Shown: positions 1 through 9,251, numbered from the stretch's first letter. The stretch: 64,000 nt of DNA from Polynucleobacter sp. MWH-Aus1W21 (GCF_018687275.1 NZ_CP061287.1:1054001-1118000); one strand, 5' to 3'. The notes: generated by a model not told the origin, from the sequence alone. Made by a program: numbers and translations.

Positions 1-594
1 ATGAAATACATGAGGAGCGGTATGATAGGCAGCGCCGTTAGCACAATCCACTACAAGCTTTAACCCCTTTAGATTTAAATCTCCAGGGAATGTAGATTTG
101 CAGAATTCAATGTAACGTCCTGCAGCATCATCCAGGCGAAATGCTTTGCCAAGTTCCTTGGAGTTCACGCATCCCATTGGCTTTTCTAATTCAGACTCAA
201 TGGCCAATTCAAAATCATCAGATAGCTTATCCCCATTGGCGGAGAAAAATTTAATACCGTTATCTTGATAAGGGTTGTGAGATGCAGAAATTACCAAGCC
301 AGCGGATAAACGTAAAGCTTTAGTGAGATATGCAACGCCAGGCGTTGGTATGGGACCGCAAAGCATGACGTCTACTCCAGCAGCGGCAAATCCAGCCTCT
401 AATGACGCCTCCAGCAAATAGCCCGACACCCGAGTATCTTTACCAATCAGTATCTTGCAGCGCTCGCCTGGCTTCGCATTGCGTGTTAATACCTTGCCAG
501 CCGCATAACCCAAGCGAGTCATAAATTCTGGAACGATAGGAAACTGGCCTACCTCCCCTCGGATTCCGTCGGTGCCAAAGTATTGTTTTTTCAT
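1..594 (-). CDS. glmM: Phosphoglucosamine mutase, N-terminal part (cut by window edge)
   Basis: Encodes the first 198 residues of GlmM, which converts glucosamine-6-phosphate to glucosamine-1-phosphate for UDP-GlcNAc and peptidoglycan synthesis in the cytoplasm. The frame is open from an ATG at 594 to base 1, so the C-terminal half lies outside the window. It starts MKKQYFGTDGIRGEVG, the usual GlmM start, and carries the phosphoserine loop ISASHNPYQDNGIKFF at about residues 100-115, where the Ser of SASHNP is the phosphorylated residue. It follows folP on the same strand with a 17-base gap. The order ftsH-folP-glmM is the conserved proteobacterial arrangement, so it is probably the last or a late gene of that operon. 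Confidence 0.95.
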   Translation of the reverse strand, partial: MKKQYFGTDGIRGEVGQFPIVPEFMTRLGYAAGKVLTRNAKPGERCKILIGKDTRVSGYLLEASLEAGFAAAGVDVMLCGPIPTPGVAYLTKALRLSAGLVISASHNPYQDNGIKFFSANGDKLSDDFELAIESELEKPMGCVNSKELGKAFRLDDAAGRYIEFCKSTFPGDLNLKGLKLVVDCANGAAYHTAPHVFH

Positions 595-611
595 GTGATT
601 AATTATAAAAC

Positions 612-1487
612 TTAGGCAGACATATCTACTTGAATGGCTTCCCATAGCTTAAGAGCATCAACTGTTTCGGCTACGTCGTGAACCCGCACAATAGTAGCTC
701 CACGATCTGCCGCCATAATCGCTGCAGCAATACTGGGAGCCACTCGATCATTAGTACCTTTGCCGGTTATTTTGCCAATCATGGATTTACGAGAAATACC
801 CGCAAGTACAGGTAAACCTAATGTTGAAAAATCAGCGAAGTTTGCCAACATATTGAGATTGTGCTCCAAGCTTTTGCCAAAACCAAAACCCGGATCAATT
901 GCAATGCGGTCATTTGCAATGCCAGAAGAAATTAAGAAGTTAGCTCGATCCTTTAGAAACTGTTTTACTTCTGCAATCACATTGATGTATTCGGGATTAA
1001 ATTGCATCGTTAGAGGATCGCGTTGCATATGCATCAATACAATGCCGCAATTTTGACTTTCCAATACTACGTCTACAGCGCCAGTTTGTCTAAGCGCCCA
1101 AATATCATTGACGCAATCCACACCAGCATGCAGTGCTTGGCGCATTGTTTCTGATTTGTAGGTATCGATTGAAAGCGGAACTCCGCAATCTTTGAGCGCC
1201 TCAATTACAGGCAGCGCCCTATCCAGCTCTTCTTGGAGTCCAACGGGTTCTGCACCAGGTCTGGTTGATTCGCCGCCGATATCGATGAGATCAACACCAT
1301 CAGCAAGCATGCGCTCTGCTTGTGCAATTGCGTCTTTAGGCGATCTAAATTTACCGCCATCTGAAAATGAATCTGGCGTGGCATTCAGAATGCCCATGAC
1401 TATTGGACGTTTACGTTTAGCAAAATCAAAAAGAAAACGCCCACAACGCCATGTTGTGGGCTTTGTTTGAATACTTTGATTTAGCAT
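612..1487 (-). CDS. folP: Dihydropteroate synthase
   Basis: Condenses p-aminobenzoate with dihydropterin pyrophosphate in folate synthesis; the sulfonamide target. The 291-residue protein shows the pterin-binding TIM-barrel motifs: MGILNATPDSFSDGG (31-45), DLIDIGGESTRPGA (66-79), DPGFGFGKS (198-206), SRKSMIG (232-238) and a C-terminal VRVHDV (267-272). I chose the ATG at 1487; a TTG directly before it is also possible. The gene lies 22 bases after ftsH and 17 bases before glmM. A perfect 9-bp inverted repeat with a T-rich tail lies inside its first codons (1425-1461), so part of the ftsH transcription may end there. Confidence 0.95.
   Translation of the reverse strand: MLNQSIQTKPTTWRCGRFLFDFAKRKRPIVMGILNATPDSFSDGGKFRSPKDAIAQAERMLADGVDLIDIGGESTRPGAEPVGLQEELDRALPVIEALKDCGVPLSIDTYKSETMRQALHAGVDCVNDIWALRQTGAVDVVLESQNCGIVLMHMQRDPLTMQFNPEYINVIAEVKQFLKDRANFLISSGIANDRIAIDPGFGFGKSLEHNLNMLANFADFSTLGLPVLAGISRKSMIGKITGKGTNDRVAPSIAAAIMAADRGATIVRVHDVAETVDALKLWEAIQVDMSA
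1425..1461 (-). terminator. Terminator-like hairpin inside the folP start region
   Basis: Read on the minus strand, GCCCACAAC and GTTGTGGGC (1461-1453 and 1447-1439) form a perfect 9-bp stem around a 5-base loop. A T-rich tract follows (TTTTCTTTTT, 1437-1428). This is the layout of a rho-independent terminator, but it lies wholly within folP codons about 9-21. It could end part of the ftsH transcript and lower folP/glmM expression. Active translation of folP would be expected to oppose it. Confidence 0.5.
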
Positions 1488-1509
1488 CAAAGGCTAAAGC
1501 AATTCCTAT

Positions 1510-3387
1510 TTATGCCGTTGCCGGCGCACTACCGGTAGCAGGACCAGGTGTGCCAGCGGAATTACCAAACTGGGTTGCTGGCGGTGGCTTAGGTGATCGT
1601 GGTGGACGACCTTCCATAATGTCAGTGATCTGCTCCGCATCAAGCGTTTCCCATTCAAGCAGTGCGGCAACCATAGCCTCAACCTTGTCACGGTTTTGTT
1701 CCAAGATCGATCTAGCTAAAGCATATTGACTATCAATCAGCATACGAATCTCTGCGTCTACTTTTTGTTGTGTCAACTCAGAAACAGTCTTAGTGCTATT
1801 GCGACCAAAAATGCTTTCAGATTCAGTGTCAACGTAAACCATTGTGCCCAAGCTATCGCTCATGCCGTATCGAGTCACCATATCGCGAGCCATCTTAGTG
1901 GCACGCTCAAAGTCGTTCGATGCACCAGTGCTCATTGAATGCAAGAAAACTTCTTCAGCAGCACGGCCGCCAAACAGAATAGCCAATTCTTCCAACATGC
2001 GGTCTTTATAAAGGTTCACGCGATCAAATTCAGGGAGCTGCCAAGTCACGCCTAAGGCCATGCCACGCGGCATGATTGTGACCTTATGCACAGGATCTGC
2101 CTTTGGCAAGACTTTCGCCACTACCGCATGACCAGACTCATGGTAGGCAGTATTACGGCGCTCTTCTTCGCGCATGACGGCAGACTTGCGCTCTGGACCC
2201 ATATAGATCTTATCTTTCGCGTCTTCAAAGTCCTTCATATCAACTGAGCGCTTATTGCGACGAGCTGCAAACAATGCTGCTTCATTCACTAAGTTTGCTA
2301 AGTCGGCACCAGAGAAGCCAGGAGTGCCACGAGCCAATACAGCCGCATTCACATCTGGGTCAATGGGTACTTTACGCATGTGCACTTGCAAGATCTGCTC
2401 GCGTCCACGAATATCTGGCAAACCTACATGCACTTGGCGATCAAAACGACCAGGGCGTAACAATGCTTTATCCAATACGTCGGAACGGTTGGTTGCTGCA
2501 ACAACGATCACACCACTATTGCTTTCAAAACCATCCATCTCAACCAGCATTTGGTTTAATGTTTGTTCGCGTTCATCATTGCCGCCACCCATACCAGCGC
2601 CACGATGACGACCTACCGCATCAATCTCATCAATAAAGATGATGCATGGAGAGTTTTTCTTTGCGTTTTCAAACATATCACGCACACGAGATGCGCCAAC
2701 ACCTACAAACATTTCCACAAAGTCTGAGCCGGAAATCGAAAAAAATGGAACTTTAGCTTCGCCCGCAATAGCACGCGCCAAAAGGGTTTTACCAGTACCC
2801 GGAGGGCCAACTAGCAATACACCATGCGGAATACGACCACCAAGTTTTTGGAATTTCTGAGGATCTTTCAAGAAATCAACTAACTCAAAGACCTCCTCTT
2901 TTGCTTCGTCGCAACCAGCAACATCAGCAAAAGTAACTGTATTACTGTTCTCATCTATCAGACGTGCTTTTGATTTACCAAAAGAGAATGCGCCGCCTTT
3001 ACCGCCACCCTGCATCTGGCGCATCATGAAAAACCAGAAACCAATAATTAAAAGCGTTGGTCCAAGATAGTACAAAGCAGAAACCAGCATATTTGGTTCG
3101 TCATCAGCCTTACCAGTGACCTGAACCCCATATTTCATAAGATCGCCAACCATCCAGATATCGCCTGGAGAGATGATGGAATACTTAGCGCCATCAGCAG
3201 GCGTCACTTGTAAAGTGCGGCCTTGTACATCAACGCGCTTTACTTTGCCCGCTTTAGCGTCATCCATGAATTGGGAGTATGTAACTTGATTCTGATCCTT
3301 AGGCTTATCAAACTGCTTGAAAACAGTAAAAAGCACTAAGCCCACAATGAGCCACACGCCGATTTTTTGGAACATATTGCTGTTCAA
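1510..3387 (-). CDS. ftsH: ATP-dependent zinc metalloprotease FtsH
   Basis: Membrane-anchored AAA+ protease that degrades misfolded membrane proteins and regulatory substrates, including LpxC and sigma-32 in E. coli. The 625-residue protein has two N-terminal membrane segments (about 8-24 and 103-122) flanking a periplasmic domain. It then has Walker A GPPGTGKT (194-201), Walker B FIDEID (251-256), a second-region-of-homology RPGRFDR (311-317) and the zinc site HESGH (416-420). The C-terminus is Pro/Ala/Thr-rich. The start is a TTG at 3387, preceded by AGGA at six bases' spacing; the resulting MNSNMF matches the usual betaproteobacterial start. rlmE lies upstream and folP downstream. Confidence 0.97.
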   Translation of the reverse strand: MNSNMFQKIGVWLIVGLVLFTVFKQFDKPKDQNQVTYSQFMDDAKAGKVKRVDVQGRTLQVTPADGAKYSIISPGDIWMVGDLMKYGVQVTGKADDEPNMLVSALYYLGPTLLIIGFWFFMMRQMQGGGKGGAFSFGKSKARLIDENSNTVTFADVAGCDEAKEEVFELVDFLKDPQKFQKLGGRIPHGVLLVGPPGTGKTLLARAIAGEAKVPFFSISGSDFVEMFVGVGASRVRDMFENAKKNSPCIIFIDEIDAVGRHRGAGMGGGNDEREQTLNQMLVEMDGFESNSGVIVVAATNRSDVLDKALLRPGRFDRQVHVGLPDIRGREQILQVHMRKVPIDPDVNAAVLARGTPGFSGADLANLVNEAALFAARRNKRSVDMKDFEDAKDKIYMGPERKSAVMREEERRNTAYHESGHAVVAKVLPKADPVHKVTIMPRGMALGVTWQLPEFDRVNLYKDRMLEELAILFGGRAAEEVFLHSMSTGASNDFERATKMARDMVTRYGMSDSLGTMVYVDTESESIFGRNSTKTVSELTQQKVDAEIRMLIDSQYALARSILEQNRDKVEAMVAALLEWETLDAEQITDIMEGRPPRSPKPPPATQFGNSAGTPGPATGSAPATA

Positions 3388-3492
3388 AATGAGTCCTTTT
3401 CTGGATTAAGCCAGGAGTTAAAGCAAAACGCTTCCTATGTATTTGATTCTACTACCACCCTTTTTCAAGAGCTAATGGCATATTTATTTGAT

Positions 3493-3516
3493 AAACCCCC
3501 TATAAATTAAGGGTTT
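3493..3516 (-). terminator. Weak hairpin between rlmE and ftsH
   Basis: AAACCC (3516-3511 on the minus strand) can pair with GGGTTT (3498-3493) around an A/T-rich 12-base loop, in the 136-base gap between rlmE and ftsH. The downstream T-tract on the minus strand is short, so it is a weak terminator or partial attenuator at best. Confidence 0.3.
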
Positions 3517-3523
3517 TTTATGT

Positions 3524-4198
3524 TTATTTCGGAGGCTTGAGGTTTCTTCCTAAGAGAAAGATCTCAGAAGAGCGCGCCCTGGATGCCTTTGGTTTGCGTG
3601 AGGCTACGGTCTTAAACACCTTTTTAAAGGATTCGACAATCTGGCTATAGCCACTGCCATTAAAACATTTGATCAATAAGGCACCTTCGGGTTTAAGGTG
3701 TGCAACTGCAAAATCTAAGGCTATTTCTGCCAAAAAGGCCATTCTTGCAGCATCTGCAACGCCAACACCGGATAAATTAGGCGCCATATCGGAAAGGACT
3801 AAATCCACCTTTCCTTCGGCTTCTTTTGGCAGTAAAGCCTCAAGCGCAGCAAGACCCTCCTCCTCGCGAAAATCACCTTGAATAAAGCTTACATCCGCAA
3901 TATCTTCCATCGGCAAAATATCAATCGCAATAATCTGTCCATCTGGTTTGCCGGATTCAATCTTGGGATCGCTTTTTCCAAGTTCGGTTAGACGATTGCG
4001 GGCGTACTGAGACCAGCTCCCTGGGGCGCTACCAAGGTCGACAATGGTCATTCCTGCATTGATGAGGTGATCTTGCTCGTCAATTTCGCTGAGCTTGTAA
4101 ACCGCTCTAGCGCGATAGCCCTCTTTTTGAGCCATCTTCACATAGGGATCGGTTAAATGATCCTGCAACCAACTTTTATTAAATTTATTCTTTGCCAC
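3524..4198 (-). CDS. rlmE: 23S rRNA (uridine-2'-O-)-methyltransferase RlmE (FtsJ/RrmJ)
   Basis: Methylates the 2'-OH of U2552 in the A-loop of 23S rRNA late in 50S assembly. The 224-residue protein has the SAM loop DLGSAPGSW (54-62) and the catalytic K-D-K-E tetrad at K35, D137 (LSDMAPN), K177 (LLIKCFN) and E212. Its length fits the family (E. coli about 209). The start is a GTG at 4198 giving MAKNKFNKSW; no in-frame ATG lies close by. It is divergent from yhbY across a 126-base gap and upstream of ftsH, as in most proteobacteria. Confidence 0.95.
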   Translation of the reverse strand: MAKNKFNKSWLQDHLTDPYVKMAQKEGYRARAVYKLSEIDEQDHLINAGMTIVDLGSAPGSWSQYARNRLTELGKSDPKIESGKPDGQIIAIDILPMEDIADVSFIQGDFREEEGLAALEALLPKEAEGKVDLVLSDMAPNLSGVGVADAARMAFLAEIALDFAVAHLKPEGALLIKCFNGSGYSQIVESFKKVFKTVASRKPKASRARSSEIFLLGRNLKPPK

Positions 4199-4324
4199 AA
4201 CTTACCCACTTTCATCCTCCATTTTCCTAGTTTCTTCAGCCTAAAGCAAAAGGAATCGAGAAAATTAGCTCTAAATTGGCTTTAATCGGATGATTTTGAT
4301 GGTGAATGCTCTATCATCAAGCCC

Positions 4325-4948
4325 ATGACTGCACTCATCCTTACTCCCGCACAACGCAAATCCCTCAAAGCTGACGCACATGATTTAAGTCCTGTGGTTA
4401 TGGTCGGCGGTGACGGTTTAACACCTGCTGTAATCAAAGAAGCAAAATTAGCCATTAACCATCATGGTTTGATTAAGATTCGTGTTTTTGGCGATGACCG
4501 TGAGGTGCGTGTTGCGATCTATGAAGAGCTATGCGACAAATTGGATGCTGCCCCAGTGCAGCATATTGGTAAGTTATTAGTGCTATGGAAACCAAAGGAT
4601 GTTGTTGATGAGGCGTTCAGTAATTTAGGTCGATTCAGTAAGCAAACTAAGAAAACTTTACAAGCCCCTCGTACTAAACGTCAACCAAACCGTACTGCAA
4701 CCAAAGCAGGTATTCGTACGAGTACTTCTGAAAGATCGGATCGTCGCTCTGCTTCCAATAAATCTCCTTTTGAGCGAGCAGCTGCCGTGAAGTCAGCAAC
4801 ACCTAAAAAACGTGTACTACGCTCAGAAGCTGCTGAATCAAAGATTGGTTGGTCCTCTCCTGGCTACAGAAAAGCTGCTGCTGCGCCAGCGCCAATCAAG
4901 AAGCGCAAAGTACGCATGAGTAGCACCAAGAAAAAGTCTTTGGGCTAG
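4325..4948 (+). CDS. yhbY: YhbY-type CRM-domain RNA-binding protein with basic tail
   Basis: Residues 1 to about 97 form a CRM (CRS1-YhbY) domain, starting with the family-typical LTPAQRKSLKADAHDL and containing VVMVGGDGLTP and the HHGLIKIRVFGD segment. YhbY is associated with pre-50S ribosomal particles. Residues 98-207 are an extra low-complexity tail rich in Lys, Arg, Ser and Ala, likely disordered and RNA-binding; E. coli YhbY ends at about 97 residues. The gene is divergent from rlmE, a pairing that fits ribosome assembly. A bidirectional terminator follows the stop codon. Confidence 0.88.
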   Translation: MTALILTPAQRKSLKADAHDLSPVVMVGGDGLTPAVIKEAKLAINHHGLIKIRVFGDDREVRVAIYEELCDKLDAAPVQHIGKLLVLWKPKDVVDEAFSNLGRFSKQTKKTLQAPRTKRQPNRTATKAGIRTSTSERSDRRSASNKSPFERAAAVKSATPKKRVLRSEAAESKIGWSSPGYRKAAAAPAPIKKRKVRMSSTKKKSLG

Positions 4949-4970
4949 GAAGTCTTCTATTAAATGATCG

Positions 4971-4995
4971 AAAACGCCGCTAGTCGGCGTTTTTT
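4971..4995. terminator. Bidirectional rho-independent terminator
   Basis: AAAACGCCG (4971-4979), loop CTAGT, CGGCGTTTT (4985-4993), then two more T. It has a 9-bp stem including A/T ends, a T-run on the plus side and the matching A-run on the other, so it can serve both the convergent yhbY (+) and the DUF4149 gene (-). The last codons of the DUF4149 gene lie inside the hairpin. Confidence 0.85.
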
Positions 4996-5453
4996 GTTGT
5001 GCGCCAAACGAGTAGAAGTCCAAGTACTGTTTGAATCATATAGAGGGCGCTAGATGCTCCATGAAGCTTACTAAATAAAGGTGCGTGACTTGATTCACGG
5101 ACAGACAACCCCAAATATAGAGCATGATCTCTAAGGGAGCTCATCCAAGGGATTAGGATAAATGCAGACCCAATTGAGCAAGCCAACATACCCAGCAATA
5201 TCCAGCGCGCCAGACGGTATTGCGATATATTGTGTCGAACCAGAAAATTTGCCGTCACCATCAAGGTGGTGCAGATAACAACACCGGCATAAGCTGTAAC
5301 TTTGAAAAGATATGCAGCCACCATGCCTGCAACTTGTCGGTCACCCAAACTGGAAAACAGAATTGGTACGACTATAAATCCGATAGTAATTAAGCTACCA
5401 ACCCAGAGACCTGTAATCAGGCTAAATACTCTCTGGGTTAGAACATGCTGCAT
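4980..5453 (-). CDS. DUF4149 family four-helix membrane protein
   Basis: A 157-residue integral membrane protein with four predicted hydrophobic helices (about 10-30, 48-68, 80-102, 133-152). It resembles the DUF4149 family of unknown function, with an N-terminal RVFSLITGLWVGSL and GFIVVPILF. It overlaps greA by one base (TAATG), so translation is probably coupled. Burkholderiales often have such a gene beside greA, but its function cannot be read from the sequence. Its stop codon lies in the terminator shared with yhbY. Confidence 0.8.
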   Translation of the reverse strand: MQHVLTQRVFSLITGLWVGSLITIGFIVVPILFSSLGDRQVAGMVAAYLFKVTAYAGVVICTTLMVTANFLVRHNISQYRLARWILLGMLACSIGSAFILIPWMSSLRDHALYLGLSVRESSHAPLFSKLHGASSALYMIQTVLGLLLVWRTTKNAD

Positions 5454-5929
5454 TAGACGTAACGCACTGCCAGAATTTCAACTTCACGATTTCCGCCAGG
5501 AGCTTGAACCGCAACTACGTCGCCCTCTTCCTTGCTAATTAATGCGCGCGCAATGGGTGAGCTAATTGAAATCTTATTTAAAGCAATATCGGCCTCATCG
5601 TCGCCCACAATTTGATAAGTTAGCTTAGTGCCATCCTCAAGATCCTCTAGGTCAACAGTCGCTCCAAATACCACGCGACCAGTGACATCAAGAGAAGCAG
5701 GATCAATTATCTGGGCTGCAGATAACTTACCTTCTAACTCCTGAATTCGACCTTCGATAAAGCCTTGCTTTTCTTTGGCGGCATCATATTCAGCATTCTC
5801 AGAGAGGTCGCCTTGAGCGCGCGCCTCCGAAATAGCAATAATGACCGCAGGACGTTCTACATGCTTTAAGCGGTGCAGCTCTTCCTTTAGAAGTTCTGCA
5901 CCGCGTTTGGTAATTGGAATTGTGCTCAT
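5453..5929 (-). CDS. greA: Transcription elongation factor GreA
   Basis: Stimulates transcript cleavage by backtracked RNA polymerase through its secondary channel. The 158-residue length is exactly typical. It starts MSTIPITKRGAELLKEEL, has the N-terminal coiled coil (about 10-75) with the acidic tip segment GDLSENAEYDAAKEKQ (about 41-56), and a C-terminal globular domain ending ISSPIARALISKEEGD. It follows carB by 58 bases on the same strand and is coupled to the DUF4149 gene through a TAATG overlap. Confidence 0.96.
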   Translation of the reverse strand: MSTIPITKRGAELLKEELHRLKHVERPAVIIAISEARAQGDLSENAEYDAAKEKQGFIEGRIQELEGKLSAAQIIDPASLDVTGRVVFGATVDLEDLEDGTKLTYQIVGDDEADIALNKISISSPIARALISKEEGDVVAVQAPGGNREVEILAVRYV

Positions 5930-5987
5930 GCTGCCAACCTAACTTAAAATCTTGCGCAAAATTACGCGTATAAAAGTTGATTTTAGA

Positions 5988-8900
5988 TTAAATAAGCGAC
6001 TGATGTAAGTTTTGCAATGAATACACCTCAAGAGACTCTAACTTACCATTTTGAGAAGCCAACAAGCCATCCATTACTGCACGGGCCGCGCTAATTGTTG
6101 TGTAGTAAGTAACACCATTAGCTTGAGCGCTAGTTCGAATTGACCTAGAGTCAGCAATGGCAGTGCGTGTTTCATCCACAGTAGTAAATACCAAGGATAT
6201 CTCACCATTCTTGATGAAATCCACAATATGTGGACGTCCATCCTTTACCTTGTTAACAACCCTTACAGGCAATCCAGCCGCTTCAATTGCAGCAGCTGTA
6301 CCCTTGGTGGCAACCATTGGGAAGCCAAGTTGATGTAATAGCTTGGCAACTTCAACTGCCTTAGGTTTATCGCTATCTTTTACGGTCAAAAGAACGGTTC
6401 CGCTCTTAGGAAGCTTAATGCCAGCACCCAATTGAGACTTGAACAAAGCCTCGCCAAAGGTTTTGCCTACACCCATCACCTCACCAGTTGAGCGCATTTC
6501 TGGCCCAAGGATTGGATCGATACCAGGGAATTTATTAAATGGGAACACCGCTTCTTTTACAGAGAAGTATGGAGGCTTCACTTCAGCAGTAATGCCTTGC
6601 TGAGCAAGTGTTTGACCAACCATACAACGAGCAGCAATCTTAGCTAGTTGCAAACCAGTGGCTTTGGAAACAAAAGGCACGGTGCGGGAAGCGCGTGGAT
6701 TTACTTCAAGAACATAGATAACATCTTTTCCATCTACATTTTGTATAGCAAATTGAACGTTCATTAGGCCAATAACATTTAATCCTTTGGCCATAGCTGC
6801 AGTTTGACGTTTGATTTCTTCAACTGTTGCATCAGATAGAGAATATGGAGGTAAAGAACAGGCAGAGTCACCAGAGTGAACGCCGGCTTGCTCAATATGC
6901 TCCATAACGCCACCGATGAATACTTTTTCGCCATCGCTAATACAGTCAACATCACACTCAATCGCATCATTTAAGAAACGGTCTAGCAACACAGGTGAGT
7001 CATGCGACACCTTTACAGCCTCGCGCATGTAGCGCTCTAGGTCGCGACCATCATGAACGATTTCCATTGCGCGGCCGCCTAAAACATAGGAAGGACGCAC
7101 AACTAATGGATAGCCAATTTCTTCTGCAAGCTTAAGAGCCTCTTCTTCGGTACGCGCAGTGCGATTGGGGGGTTGACGCAAGCCCAGATCTTGCAATAGT
7201 TTTTGGAAGCGCTCGCGATCTTCTGCGGCATCAATCATGTCTGGTGAGGTACCAATAATAGGCACTCCATTACGCTCTAGATCTAAAGCCAGCTTCAAAG
7301 GGGTTTGACCGCCGTACTGCACAATGACGCCCTTTGGCTTTTCCTTGGCCACGATCTCCAAAACATCTTCAAGGGTTAATGGTTCAAAGTACAAACGATC
7401 AGAGGTGTCGTAATCGGTCGATACTGTTTCAGGGTTGCAGTTGACCATAATGGTTTCGTAACCATCATCGCGCATTGCTAAAGCTGCATGCACGCAGCAA
7501 TAGTCAAACTCAATACCTTGGCCAATACGATTTGGGCCTCCACCCAGAACCATAATCTTGTCTTTATTGGTTGGGTTGGATTCGCACTCACCATGCTCAG
7601 CTTCATAGGTTGAATACAAATATGCTGTGTTTGTCGAAAACTCAGCGGCACAAGTATCAACACGTTTATAAACAGGGACTACTTTTAAGCGGTGGCGAGC
7701 AGCACGAACTGAAGCGGCATCAACACCTAATAATTTTGCTAAGCGACGATCAGAGAAACCCTTCTGTTTAACAAAGCGCAACTCTGGTGCAGTAAGGCTA
7801 TCAATTTTGCGTTGCTTTAATTCGTTCTCAATCGTAATGAGTTCTTCAATTTGCTCTAGGAACCAAGGATCAACTTTGGTTTCCGCATAAATCTCATCGA
7901 GACCCATACCCATTCGGAAGGCATCAGCCAAATACCAAATTCGATCTGGTCCTGGCTCGTTGATTTCGTTAATGATGTCATCGAGGTCTGTAGAAACTTC
8001 ATCAAGTCCATCAACACCAACCTCTAAGCCACGCAGCGCTTTTTGGAAAGACTCCTGGAAAGTACGACCAATCGCCATCACTTCACCAACGGATTTCATT
8101 TGAGTAGTTAAGCGTGAGTCAGCTTGCGGGAACTTCTCAAACGCGAAGCGTGGAATCTTTGTAACTACATAGTCGATTGATGGCTCAAAAGATGCTGGTG
8201 TAGCTCCACCAGTAATATCATTTTTAAGCTCATCTAATGTATATCCAACTGCTAATTTGGCAGCTATCTTTGCAATTGGGAAGCCAGTTGCTTTGGATGC
8301 TAATGCGGATGAACGTGACACCCGTGGATTCATTTCGATGACGATCATGCGACCATCAACTGGATTGATCGAGAACTGAACGTTTGATCCGCCGGTATCT
8401 ACACCGATTTCTCGCAAGACTGCAATCGATGCATTACGCATGATTTGATATTCTTTATCCGTCAAAGTTTGCGCAGGAGCAACGGTGATGGAATCACCAG
8501 TGTGCACCCCCATCGGATCCAAGTTTTCAATCGAACAGACTATGATGCAGTTGTCATTGCGATCACGAACTACTTCCATCTCAAACTCTTTCCAGCCAAG
8601 CAAAGATTCTTCGATAAGAAGTTCGCGGGTTGGAGATAAATCAAGACCGCGTTTGCAAATTTCTTCAAATTCCTCGCGGTTATAGGCAATACCGCCGCCA
8701 GATCCACCCATTGTGAAGGAGGGACGTATAACAACAGGGAATCCAGAGCTTCCGGTTTCTTTTTGAATGCGCTGCTGTACTTCGAGCGCCTCATCCATAG
8801 AATGCGCAATACCTGATTTAGCAGAGCCTAGACCAATCTTAGTCATGGCCTCTTTAAACTTCTGACGATCTTCTGCCTTGTCAATCGCTTCGGGAGAAGC

Positions 8901-9251
8901 GCCAATAAGCTCGCATCCGTACTTCTCAAGGACGCCATGACGATGTAAATCTAATGCGCAGTTCAACGCGGTTTGACCACCCATCGTTGGCAATATCGCA
9001 TCTGGTTTTTCAGTGGCAATAATGCGCTCTACAACTTCCCAGGTAATTGGCTCAATGTAAGTGACATCAGCCATCTCAGGATCAGTCATGATAGTTGCAG
9101 GATTACTGTTTACCAGTATGACTTTGTAGCCTTCATCACGAAGTGCTTTACAAGCTTGCGCGCCAGAATAGTCAAACTCACAAGCCTGACCAATCACGAT
9201 CGGCCCTGCACCAATAATCAGAATGCTCTTAATGTCGCTACGCTTAGGCAT
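5988..9251 (-). CDS. carB: Carbamoyl-phosphate synthase large subunit
   Basis: Makes carbamoyl phosphate from bicarbonate, ATP and glutamine-derived ammonia for arginine and pyrimidine synthesis. The 1087-residue protein has the duplicated ATP-grasp architecture: GAGPIVIGQACEFDYSGAQ near residue 15 is mirrored by GGGPNRIGQGIEFDY near 570, each followed by an ATP-grasp domain with PSF/PSYVLGG(R/S) loops. A C-terminal MGS-like allosteric domain spans about 945-1075. It overlaps carA by one base (TAATG), as expected for translational coupling. Its length matches E. coli CarB (1073). Confidence 0.98.
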   Translation of the reverse strand: MPKRSDIKSILIIGAGPIVIGQACEFDYSGAQACKALRDEGYKVILVNSNPATIMTDPEMADVTYIEPITWEVVERIIATEKPDAILPTMGGQTALNCALDLHRHGVLEKYGCELIGASPEAIDKAEDRQKFKEAMTKIGLGSAKSGIAHSMDEALEVQQRIQKETGSSGFPVVIRPSFTMGGSGGGIAYNREEFEEICKRGLDLSPTRELLIEESLLGWKEFEMEVVRDRNDNCIIVCSIENLDPMGVHTGDSITVAPAQTLTDKEYQIMRNASIAVLREIGVDTGGSNVQFSINPVDGRMIVIEMNPRVSRSSALASKATGFPIAKIAAKLAVGYTLDELKNDITGGATPASFEPSIDYVVTKIPRFAFEKFPQADSRLTTQMKSVGEVMAIGRTFQESFQKALRGLEVGVDGLDEVSTDLDDIINEINEPGPDRIWYLADAFRMGMGLDEIYAETKVDPWFLEQIEELITIENELKQRKIDSLTAPELRFVKQKGFSDRRLAKLLGVDAASVRAARHRLKVVPVYKRVDTCAAEFSTNTAYLYSTYEAEHGECESNPTNKDKIMVLGGGPNRIGQGIEFDYCCVHAALAMRDDGYETIMVNCNPETVSTDYDTSDRLYFEPLTLEDVLEIVAKEKPKGVIVQYGGQTPLKLALDLERNGVPIIGTSPDMIDAAEDRERFQKLLQDLGLRQPPNRTARTEEEALKLAEEIGYPLVVRPSYVLGGRAMEIVHDGRDLERYMREAVKVSHDSPVLLDRFLNDAIECDVDCISDGEKVFIGGVMEHIEQAGVHSGDSACSLPPYSLSDATVEEIKRQTAAMAKGLNVIGLMNVQFAIQNVDGKDVIYVLEVNPRASRTVPFVSKATGLQLAKIAARCMVGQTLAQQGITAEVKPPYFSVKEAVFPFNKFPGIDPILGPEMRSTGEVMGVGKTFGEALFKSQLGAGIKLPKSGTVLLTVKDSDKPKAVEVAKLLHQLGFPMVATKGTAAAIEAAGLPVRVVNKVKDGRPHIVDFIKNGEISLVFTTVDETRTAIADSRSIRTSAQANGVTYYTTISAARAVMDGLLASQNGKLESLEVYSLQNLHQSLI

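Noticed and set aside
6779..8809. Several medium reading frames opposite or out of frame with carB
   Set aside because: They overlap a clearly real, conserved gene and show no recognisable protein features.
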